Assembly (NCBI GenBank): GCA_905233325.1
Contig: CAJODU010000032.1
Coordinates: 1 to 23,548, forward strand
Direction: 5' to 3'
Origin: an uncultured Selenomonadaceae bacterium
Lineage (GTDB): Bacteria; Bacillota; Negativicutes; Selenomonadales; Selenomonadaceae
DNA length: 23,548 nt
The position numbers and the translations under genes are program-made. Of this stretch, positions 1 through 5,725 are shown in pieces. The stretch's first letter is position 1. Every line of letters begins with the position of its first letter. The notes beneath the pieces are model-generated. The model was given only the letters and a program-made list of their open reading frames with translations. It had not been told where the DNA came from and made no database searches.

Positions 1-827
1 AATACAATGGGAAAAAGTTTGACTGTCCATATCGGTTGAATAGTCAAAAGATTTCCGGCAATCATACTCCCTAAAATATTACAAACACCATAAACAAAAA
101 GTAAAATAGATACCATTGTTGGTGCAAATTTCGTTACATCTGATAAATATGCAGCAAGATAATTAAAACAGCCAAAAACAGAACCATTTATAAATATAAC
201 TGCAAAAATCGACATCCACGTCATAGGACGTTTTAATACACTAAGTTGTGAGCCGTAACTCATAGGTTTACTTTGACCAACTTGTTTCACGAAAAATAAT
301 GTTGCAATAAATACCACAGCCGTCACGATTGCAAAAAACGCCATAGATGCTTGAAGAGAAATTAAATCTGCCAAAAAATTACTTATCGGTACGCCTACGA
401 CCATGCCGGCACTTACACCTATATTGATTTTAGCAACTTCACGCGGTGCATTTTTTCCGCCAATTTCTGCCGCAATACTGAAAGCCATAGCACAATAAAC
501 AGGGTGAAAAAATGAAGGTATAACACGAAGAATTAACAATATATCAAAATTTGTAGTTATAACTGATAAAGTATTACATATCGTAAAAATTCCTAATACA
601 AAAAGCATCATGGATTTACGTGGAAATTTTGAACAGAGAAGCGGCATTGTCGGACCTGCAAGTCCTACACCCAACGCAAAGAGACTAATCAAAAGACCGG
701 CGGTTGTTAAATCAACTTGATAATTTTCCGAAATATAGGGTAAAATACCAATGACACCCATTTCAGTATTTAGTATACCAAACACACCGACAACTAAAAT
801 CCAAATCAAAAGTCTTTTATTATTCAT
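1..827 (-). CDS. MFS transporter, drug-efflux (DHA1/AraJ-like) type, partial
   Basis: I translated this reading frame by hand from the minus strand; it is open from the ATG at 827 to the window edge, so about 275 N-terminal residues are present and the C-terminus is missing. It begins MNNKRLLIWILVVGVFGILN and shows successive hydrophobic helices, a short basic loop after helix 2 (SKFPRKSMM, the usual MFS loop 2-3 position) and a second half beginning after a polar stretch (KQVGQSKPMSYGSQ). This matches the 12-helix sugar/drug efflux permeases of the AraJ/YdhP/NepI kind, proton antiporters in the inner membrane. The substrate cannot be read from sequence. The start has an upstream GGAG about 10 nt away. 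It has its own promoter at 870-897 and so need not be co-transcribed with the phosphoesterase upstream. Confidence 0.85.
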   Translation of the reverse strand, partial: MNNKRLLIWILVVGVFGILNTEMGVIGILPYISENYQVDLTTAGLLISLFALGVGLAGPTMPLLCSKFPRKSMMLFVLGIFTICNTLSVITTNFDILLILRVIPSFFHPVYCAMAFSIAAEIGGKNAPREVAKINIGVSAGMVVGVPISNFLADLISLQASMAFFAIVTAVVFIATLFFVKQVGQSKPMSYGSQLSVLKRPMTWMSIFAVIFINGSVFGCFNYLAAYLSDVTKFAPTMVSILLFVYGVCNILGSMIAGNLLTIQPIWTVKLFPIV

Positions 828-869
828 TGTGACAACTCCAATCTGTTGTTTTTCTGCATCACAGATTAA

Positions 870-897
870 AGTATATCACATAATATCAGCCTGTCTA
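870..897 (-). promoter_or_regulatory. Sigma-A-type promoter of the MFS gene
   Basis: Reading the minus strand, TAGACA (897-892) is followed after 16 nt by TATACT (875-870). The predicted start lies near 863, giving a leader of about 35 nt to the ATG at 827. It is a good but not perfect match to the consensus. Confidence 0.45.
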
Positions 898-908
898 ATA
901 CTTATATC

Positions 909-941
909 TTATAACTAATTTTGTGTTTTCGTTATAACTAA
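909..941. repeat. Pair of 10-bp direct repeats upstream of the MFS promoter
   Basis: TTATAACTAA occurs at 909-918 and again at 932-941, 23 bp apart from start to start, which is close to two helical turns. The pair lies just upstream of the -35 box of the MFS promoter, in the place where an activator would bind. No regulator for it is visible nearby. Confidence 0.5.
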
Positions 942-945
942 ATTT

Positions 946-1836
946 TCACTTATTGAGACTCACATCATCGATCATATTACCTTCAACATCATAACATCTG
1001 ATTCTTAGTATTTGAGAGTTTGCCTCCAGTATCATATAATTATCTAACGGCGTTGCACTTACTGCATCTACTGACCGCTCAGGCTCAGTGTATCTTTGAT
1101 CACCACTTACTCCACAGAGAATGTACAGAGGTTTATGTTGTTTAAAAGGTTTGCGACGACGATAGGTGTGTAAATGCCCTGTCAGCACCAAGTCTACATC
1201 AAGATCATCAAATAAATCCATAAATTTTTCACCAACATAATCTATTTTATCTTGACCATAATCATATATATCTTTATGCATTAAAACAATCTTCCAAGGT
1301 AGCTTTGTACTATCATTATAGAGCCAGTCTTCCTGTGCCTTGAAAAGATCAGGAACCAAATCTTCAAGTTCATACATTTGCGTATTAATAATCAGAAAAT
1401 GAACATTGAAATAATCGAAAGAATAGAAATAACCTTGAAAATCAGTATCATTATCGGGAAAATCAAATTGTTTCAAATAATGCGTTGGAATGTAATTTAG
1501 CCAATCATGATTGTAGCATTCGTGATTGCCCATCACCGGCAGAAATATCCTATCTTTTAGAAGTTTTCGAGCAGCATTGCGCCAAGCTCTCCACTGATAT
1601 TCAGCCTCACCATTGTCAACAAGATCACCAATTACAGTTGCAATATCAGCATTAGGGAAATGTCTAACCGCCATATCTGCTGTACGTTTAAATACATTAT
1701 AATCAACACATTGACTGTCAGTCAGTATAATCATTTGAAAGTCAGCATCTTTGAGAGGGTTGGCTTTTATTTTTTTTGGTAACATGAAACTCAATCCCAA
1801 TGCTGACAAAAATTTTATAAAAAATCTTCGAGTCAT
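946..1836 (-). CDS. Tat-exported metallophosphoesterase (calcineurin-like)
   Basis: This 296-residue protein belongs to the calcineurin-like/purple-acid-phosphatase-like phosphoesterases, which hydrolyse phosphate esters with a two-metal centre. Visible metal motifs in order are LTDSQ (D40, with Q42 where many members have H), GDLVDNG (about 70-76), GNHE (103-106), an MH in VLMHKD, and GHLHTYRR near the C-terminal third. The N-terminus TRRFFIK followed by a hydrophobic run and IKA-NP matches a twin-arginine signal ((S/T)RRxFLK), so it is probably folded before export to the periplasm. The start has a GAGGG 6 nt upstream. It is divergent from the thi operon with 139 bp between them. Its substrate is unknown. 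Confidence 0.85.
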   Translation of the reverse strand: MTRRFFIKFLSALGLSFMLPKKIKANPLKDADFQMIILTDSQCVDYNVFKRTADMAVRHFPNADIATVIGDLVDNGEAEYQWRAWRNAARKLLKDRIFLPVMGNHECYNHDWLNYIPTHYLKQFDFPDNDTDFQGYFYSFDYFNVHFLIINTQMYELEDLVPDLFKAQEDWLYNDSTKLPWKIVLMHKDIYDYGQDKIDYVGEKFMDLFDDLDVDLVLTGHLHTYRRRKPFKQHKPLYILCGVSGDQRYTEPERSVDAVSATPLDNYMILEANSQILRIRCYDVEGNMIDDVSLNK

Positions 1837-1866
1837 TATTATCCCTCAATTCTAAGTATATTGATT

Positions 1867-1895
1867 ATAATAGCACAAAATGTAAAAATAGTAAA
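1867..1895 (-). promoter_or_regulatory. Candidate promoter of the metallophosphoesterase
   Basis: On the minus strand TTTACT (1895-1890) is followed after 17 nt by TATTAT (1872-1867). The predicted start is near 1860, 24 nt before the ATG. The surrounding sequence is very AT-rich, so chance matches are likely. Confidence 0.4.
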
Positions 1896-1928
1896 TGTAA
1901 TTATAAAATTGTGTATGTTTATAAACTC

Positions 1929-1957
1929 TTGCATTTACGCTGTTGACGTGTTAAAAT
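1929..1957 (+). promoter_or_regulatory. Candidate promoter of the thiSGH-tenI operon
   Basis: TTGCAT (1929-1934), a 17-nt spacer and TAAAAT (1952-1957). The predicted start, near 1964, would fall inside the Shine-Dalgarno of thiSG and leave a leader of only about 12 nt. That leaves no room for a TPP riboswitch, and none of the conserved THI-box sequence is seen here. An earlier start in the AT-rich region upstream is also possible. Confidence 0.35.
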
Positions 1958-1975
1958 ATTATTGAGGTGGATTTA

Positions 1976-2935
1976 ATGGTAAAAATTAATGGTAAAGATA
2001 TTGAAACAGAGGGTAAAACTTTGACAGAGTATCTTCAATTAGCTAATTATGATATAAATACGATTGTGATTGAAGTTAATGAAGAAATTATCCCCAAGAA
2101 TCAATATGATGAAACTAAGTTGATAGACGGCGATGTAGTTGAGATCATAAGTTTTATGGGAGGTGGAAATGACGATAAATTAGTTATCGGTGAGCATGAA
2201 TTTTCATCAAGATTTATTCTCGGCTCCGGTAAATATTCAATGAAATTGATTGAAGCTGCCGTTCGAGATGCCGGTGCGGAGATTATTACTGTTGCTGTCC
2301 GTAGAGCAAACACTAAGGAACATGAAAATATTATTGACTATATCCCTAAAAATGTAACTTTGCTTCCAAATACTTCAGGTGCCAGAGACGCCAAAGAAGC
2401 GGTGAGAATTGCAAGATTAGCCAGAGAGTTAGGTTGCGGTGATTTTGTGAAAATTGAAATCATGCGGGATTCTAAATATCTACTGCCAGATAATTATGAA
2501 ACTATCAAAGCGACTGAAATTCTTGCAGCAGAAGGCTTTGTTGTACTGCCTTATATGTATCCTGATTTAAATGTTGCACGTGAGCTGGTGAAAGTTGGAG
2601 CAGCAGCAGTTATGCCATTAGCATCACCGATTGGTTCAAATAAGGGACTTGCTACTCGTGATTTCATTCAGATCTTGATTGATGAAATTGATTTGCCGAT
2701 AATTGTAGATGCAGGAATAGGGCGTCCTTCACAGGCTTGTGAGGCAATGGAGATGGGAGCAGCGGCAATCATGGCTAATACTGCACTGGCGACGGCAGGC
2801 AATCTGACAATGATGGCCTCTGCATTTCGTCAAGCTATTGAGGCAGGGCGAAAGGCTTATCTTTCAGGATTGGGAAGAGTGCTTACTCGCGGAGCTTCAG
2901 CCTCTGATCCATTAACAGGATTTTTACACGATTGA
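1976..2935 (+). CDS. thiSG: ThiS-ThiG fusion: sulfur carrier protein joined to thiazole synthase
   Basis: Residues 1-64 are a complete ThiS-like ubiquitin fold ending IISFMGGG, the place where free ThiS ends in Gly-Gly. Residues 65-319 are a full ThiG, starting NDDKLVIGEHEF, with the Schiff-base lysine in FVKIEI (K159) and the phosphate-binding LASPIGSNKG stretch. ThiG builds the thiamine thiazole from deoxyxylulose-5-phosphate, dehydroglycine and sulfur carried on the ThiS C-terminus. I chose the ATG at 1976, because TGAGGTGG (1963-1970) lies just upstream of it; an in-frame GTG at 1967 sits inside that Shine-Dalgarno. ThiS-ThiG fusions are known in databases, but the carrier tail is not free in this form. 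It is first in an operon with thiH and tenI; no thiF is in the window. Confidence 0.92.
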   Translation: MVKINGKDIETEGKTLTEYLQLANYDINTIVIEVNEEIIPKNQYDETKLIDGDVVEIISFMGGGNDDKLVIGEHEFSSRFILGSGKYSMKLIEAAVRDAGAEIITVAVRRANTKEHENIIDYIPKNVTLLPNTSGARDAKEAVRIARLARELGCGDFVKIEIMRDSKYLLPDNYETIKATEILAAEGFVVLPYMYPDLNVARELVKVGAAAVMPLASPIGSNKGLATRDFIQILIDEIDLPIIVDAGIGRPSQACEAMEMGAAAIMANTALATAGNLTMMASAFRQAIEAGRKAYLSGLGRVLTRGASASDPLTGFLHD

Positions 2936-2944
2936 GGTATAGAT

Positions 2945-4195
2945 ATGGACAATCAATTTATTATTGATACAAATAATTTGCCAGAAAATGTGCTGAATAA
3001 GAAACGGCAGCTTGAAAATGATCCGGCCTCACGAATCAATCATATGAAATATCTTCCAGACATGGAGCAAATCAATTCAAATATTTTAAATACAGTGCTA
3101 GAACAAAGAAATAATTTTGATTATCTGAATTATAATTCCAAAAATGTCAAAATTGCACTGGAACATGAGACTTGTACTATTGAAGATTTCAAAGCATTGT
3201 TATCACCAGCAGCGGAACCTTTCTTAGAGCAAATGGCACAACGAGCAAGTCTTGAAACTGCCAAGCACTTTGGCAATACAGTCTATCTTTTTACGCCACT
3301 TTACATCGCAAACTATTGCGAAAATTACTGTGTCTATTGCGGATTTAACTGTTATAATGATATAAATCGCATGAAATTGAACTTTGAGCAGATTGAGCAT
3401 GAGATGAAAGTCATTGCAAACAGTGGTATGGAAGAGATTTTGATCTTGACTGGTGAGAGTCATTCAAAAAGTGATATAAAATATATAGGTACAGCTTGTA
3501 AATTAGCACAAAAATACTTTCGCAATGTTGGTCTTGAAATTTATCCTGTCAATGTTGAAGATTATCGCTACCTTCATGAATGTGGTGCAGATTATGTAAC
3601 TGTATTTCAAGAAACTTATGATTCTGATCGTTATGAAAAACTCCACCTTGCCGGACATAAAAGGATTTTCCCTTATCGTTTTGAAGCTCAAGAAAGGGCT
3701 TTAATGGGGGGTATGCGCGGTGTTGGTTTCTCTGCATTGTTAGGATTAGCTGACTTTCGTCGTGATGCTTTGGCTTCTGCTCTTCACGTCTATTACTTGC
3801 AAAAAAAATATCCTCATGCTGAGTTTTCGTTATCCTGTCCACGCCTCAGACCTATCATCAATAACGATAAAATCAACCCTCTTGATGTCGGCGAGCGGCA
3901 ACTTTGTCAAGTCCTTTGTGCTTATCGTATATTTATGCCATTTGTCGGTATAACTGTTTCTTCTCGTGAAAATGCTTCTTTCAGAAATGGTATTGTTAAA
4001 ATTGCCGCAACTAAAATATCTGCAGGTGTTTCAACGGGTATTGGCGATCATGAAAGTAAATATAATGGGAAAAAAATTGAAGGAGCGGGTGATGAACAAT
4101 TTGAGATTGCTGATAGTCGCAGTTTTAACAAGATGTATGAAGATATGTCTAAAGCAGGTCTTCAGCCGGTTTTAAACGATTATCTCTATGTGTGA
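2945..4195 (+). CDS. thiH: ThiH, radical SAM tyrosine lyase (2-iminoacetate synthase)
   Basis: A 416-residue radical SAM enzyme that splits tyrosine into dehydroglycine (2-iminoacetate) and p-cresol, supplying ThiG in anaerobes instead of the oxygen-dependent ThiO. The cluster motif CENYCVYC (C125, C129, C132) follows the family segment FGNTVYLFTPLYIANYC. Further matches to E. coli ThiH are LSPAAEPFLEQMAQRA, ILTGE, FQETY, SCPRLRP and AGLQPVLNDY at the C-terminus. It is about 40 residues longer than the 377-residue E. coli protein, mostly at the N-terminus. The gene starts 9 bp after thiSG with GAGGT upstream of the ATG. Together with the next gene this is the thiazole branch of thiamine synthesis. 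Confidence 0.95.
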   Translation: MDNQFIIDTNNLPENVLNKKRQLENDPASRINHMKYLPDMEQINSNILNTVLEQRNNFDYLNYNSKNVKIALEHETCTIEDFKALLSPAAEPFLEQMAQRASLETAKHFGNTVYLFTPLYIANYCENYCVYCGFNCYNDINRMKLNFEQIEHEMKVIANSGMEEILILTGESHSKSDIKYIGTACKLAQKYFRNVGLEIYPVNVEDYRYLHECGADYVTVFQETYDSDRYEKLHLAGHKRIFPYRFEAQERALMGGMRGVGFSALLGLADFRRDALASALHVYYLQKKYPHAEFSLSCPRLRPIINNDKINPLDVGERQLCQVLCAYRIFMPFVGITVSSRENASFRNGIVKIAATKISAGVSTGIGDHESKYNGKKIEGAGDEQFEIADSRSFNKMYEDMSKAGLQPVLNDYLYV

Positions 4196-4204
4196 GGTAT
4201 TGAA

Positions 4205-4804
4205 ATGAAATCAAAAATTCAAAATTTGATTTGTGTAACTAATCGTCATCTTTGTAATGGCGATTTTTTGACTCGTATTGAAAAAATTGTTAAATATAAA
4301 CCTAAAGCTATTTTACTCCGTGAAAAAGATCTTGACGAATCAGAATATGAAGTTTTAGCTAAAAATGTTATTAAAATTTGTAAAAACGAAAGTGTACCTT
4401 GTATTTTACATAATTTTGTTGACGTAGCACTTAAACTCAAAGCAGATGCAATTCATATGACATTTGCTATGCTAAGGATTATGAGTGCAGAAGAAAAAGC
4501 TAAATTTAGTGAAATAGGAGCCTCTTGCCATTCCGCCGAAGAAGCCCGAAAAGCCCAATCCGCTGGTTGTACTTACATAATTGCCGGACATATATTCGAC
4601 ACTTTAAGTAAAAAAAATATACCACCGCGTGGCTTAGATTTTTTTCAGGAAGTCATAAAGAATGTGACTATTCCTGTCTACGCAATCGGTGGTATCAACA
4701 AAGATAACATAAATTCTGTACTCAATGCGGGAGCAAGTGGCGTCTGTGTGATGAGTGCTCCTATGCAATGTGAAAATCTCGATGAATACTTCAATGCTTG
4801 GTAA
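4205..4804 (+). CDS. tenI: Thiamine phosphate synthase superfamily protein, closer to TenI (thiazole tautomerase)
   Basis: A 199-residue TIM-barrel protein of the ThiE/TenI superfamily. ThiE couples the pyrimidine and thiazole; TenI aromatises the ThiG product. Visible superfamily segments are ILLREKDLDESEYE, HNFVDVALKLKADAIHM, YIIAGHIFDT and YAIGGINKDN. The GHIFDT..KK....RG stretch resembles Bacillus TenI (GHVFET..KK....RG), including the histidine needed for tautomerisation, rather than the GPxFxTxTK of ThiE. Position directly after thiSG and thiH also suits a tautomerase. A ThiE role is not excluded, and automatic pipelines would probably say thiamine phosphate synthase. The start has GAGGT upstream and lies 9 bp after thiH; all three thi genes share a TGAGGT-type ribosome site. 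Confidence 0.8.
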   Translation: MKSKIQNLICVTNRHLCNGDFLTRIEKIVKYKPKAILLREKDLDESEYEVLAKNVIKICKNESVPCILHNFVDVALKLKADAIHMTFAMLRIMSAEEKAKFSEIGASCHSAEEARKAQSAGCTYIIAGHIFDTLSKKNIPPRGLDFFQEVIKNVTIPVYAIGGINKDNINSVLNAGASGVCVMSAPMQCENLDEYFNAW

Positions 4805-4814
4805 TCATTTTTTA

Positions 4815-4830
4815 TGTTTCACGTGAAACA
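4815..4830. promoter_or_regulatory. parS, ParB/Spo0J-binding centromere site
   Basis: The 16-bp sequence TGTTTCACGTGAAACA is a perfect palindrome and matches the bacterial parS consensus (TGTTNCACGTGAAACA) at every position. ParB loads here, spreads on DNA and recruits SMC for origin segregation. It lies in the 46-bp gap between the convergent tenI and hsp20 genes. Since parS sites cluster around oriC, the window is probably origin-proximal. The palindrome could also act as a weak bidirectional terminator, but the exact match makes parS the better reading. Confidence 0.88.
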
Positions 4831-4850
4831 TCTTTTCGATTTTTGCTGTA

Positions 4851-5318
4851 TTACCGAATTTCGATCTTGGTGGATTTTTGAGTTTCTTCAGTGAGTTTCG
4901 GCAAATCAACTTTGAGTATTCCTTCCTTGAACTCGGCAGAGATTTTCTTTTCGTCAATATTATCAATATAGAATGAACGACTCATGCTGCCGACGTGACG
5001 TTCACGACGAATGTAATTTCCTTTGTCGTCCTGCTCCTCTTTACCCTCTTCAGTTTTGGCGGAAATTGTTAGATAGTTGTTTTCGTAGTCAAGAGAAATA
5101 TTTTCTTTCTTGAGACCTGGAAAGTCAGCGATGAGTTCATAAGCATTTCCGTTGTCCTTGACATCAACTTTGAAACTATTTGCATTTACACTAGCCGGTG
5201 TCATGAAGTCACTGAAGAAGGGCTCATTGAACATATCAAACAAACTGTGGAAACCATCATTGCCCTTGGCAATATTCTTTTTTGAAACAAACGGCACTAA
5301 ACCAAACATATTAGTCAT
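4851..5318 (-). CDS. hsp20: Hsp20 / alpha-crystallin small heat shock protein
   Basis: A 155-residue ATP-independent chaperone that holds unfolding proteins for refolding. The alpha-crystallin domain runs from about residue 48 (FKVDVKDNGNAYELIADFPGLKKENISLDYENNYLTI) to the characteristic EFKEGILKVDLPK near the C-terminus. The C-terminal tail STKIEIR carries the I-x-I motif used in oligomer assembly. The N-terminal part GFHSLFDMFNEPFFSDFM is typical. The start has GGAG 9 nt upstream. It is single-gene, with a strong promoter at 5401-5428, a hairpin at the transcript start and a three-copy repeat over the -35 box, so it is probably heat-controlled. Confidence 0.95.
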   Translation of the reverse strand: MTNMFGLVPFVSKKNIAKGNDGFHSLFDMFNEPFFSDFMTPASVNANSFKVDVKDNGNAYELIADFPGLKKENISLDYENNYLTISAKTEEGKEEQDDKGNYIRRERHVGSMSRSFYIDNIDEKKISAEFKEGILKVDLPKLTEETQKSTKIEIR

Positions 5319-5366
5319 GATAAATCGCTCCTTTTATTTAAATACATTGTTAATTTTGAATTTTTC

Positions 5367-5394
5367 TGTCCGTTGGGTCATTTCCCTTCGGACA
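5367..5394 (-). promoter_or_regulatory. Inverted repeat at the start of the hsp20 transcript
   Basis: Arms TGTCCG (5367-5372) and CGGACA (5389-5394) enclose GGG (5375-5377) and CCC (5384-5386), with TT/TT mismatches between and a 6-nt centre. The outer edge coincides with the predicted transcription start near 5394. It could be an operator at +1, as CIRCE is, or a 5' RNA stem. It is not CIRCE: the TTAGCACTC arms are absent. Confidence 0.6.
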
Positions 5395-5400
5395 TTTTCT

Positions 5401-5428
5401 ATTATACACAAAATAGTCAAAAAGTCAA
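5401..5428 (-). promoter_or_regulatory. Sigma-A promoter of hsp20
   Basis: On the minus strand TTGACT (5428-5423) is followed after 16 nt by a perfect TATAAT (5406-5401). The predicted start is near 5394, giving a 75-nt leader. A second TTTGAC lies 8 bp further in, because the -35 region is built from tandem repeats. Confidence 0.75.
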
Positions 5429-5438
5429 TAGGTCAAAA
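5415..5438 (+). repeat. Three tandem 8-bp repeats over the hsp20 -35 box (CtsR-like heptads)
   Basis: AGTCAAAA (5415-5422), AGTCAATA (5423-5430) and GGTCAAAA (5431-5438) lie head to tail. Each contains the RGTCAAA heptad bound by CtsR, the repressor of class III heat-shock genes, but CtsR operators have 3 nt between heptads and here there is 1. The array covers the -35 box, where a repressor would block transcription. Confidence 0.6.
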
Positions 5439-5460
5439 AGAAAATTTTTGAAAAATTTTA

Positions 5461-5496
5461 CAAAAAAATATCCACCTCACAAATAAGGCAGATATT
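5461..5496 (-). terminator. Rho-independent terminator of copA
   Basis: On the minus strand the arms AATATCTGCCT (5496-5486) and AGGTGGATATT (5477-5467) pair over 11 positions with two G-U pairs and an 8-nt loop. They run into a T tract (5468-5462). It lies 25 bp after the copA stop and separates copA from the hsp20 promoter. Confidence 0.85.
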
Positions 5497-5521
5497 TGAG
5501 TATTTTTTTGTGGATTTAGAC

Positions 5522-5725
5522 TCAGCCAACCAGCTCATAGCCGGCGTCAGTAATAACTTGCTTAAATTCTTCCATTGGTATATCGTGATCCATTGTAACG
5601 TCAGCCTTATTATCTTCGAGACTCACAACCACATTTGTCACGCCGTCCATTTTGGAAAGTGCATCATTAACGTGCTTTACGCAATGTTTGCACATCATAC
5701 CTTCAATCTTTAGCTCTTTTGTCAT
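5522..5725 (-). CDS. copZ: CopZ-like copper chaperone from an internal start within copA
   Basis: Inside copA, in the same frame, a perfect AGGAGG (5739-5734) stands 8 nt before an ATG (5725-5723). Translation from there gives 67 residues beginning MTKELKIEGMMCKHC and ending at the copA stop. This is the usual size of a free CopZ/Atx1-type Cu(I) chaperone with its CxxC site. The same stretch is the C-terminal domain of the 856-residue CopA. The Shine-Dalgarno is the best in the neighbourhood, far better than that of copA itself. I infer that the locus makes both a fused and a free chaperone, comparable in outcome to E. coli CopA(Z), which arises by frameshifting. The domain is certain; separate production is inference. 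Confidence 0.65.
   Translation of the reverse strand: MTKELKIEGMMCKHCVKHVNDALSKMDGVTNVVVSLEDNKADVTMDHDIPMEEFKQVITDAGYELVG

Noticed and set aside
1837..1975. TPP riboswitch ahead of the thi operon
   Set aside because: No CTGAGA or ACCTGATCTGG-type conserved segment on either strand, and the candidate promoter leaves no leader for one.
4811..4835. Intrinsic terminator between tenI and hsp20
   Set aside because: The only hairpin there is the 16-bp parS palindrome with no loop; the exact parS match explains it better, though weak terminator activity is not excluded.
5415..5438. Standard CtsR operator at hsp20
   Set aside because: The heptads match, but the spacing is 1 nt instead of 3, so it is reported as CtsR-like only.
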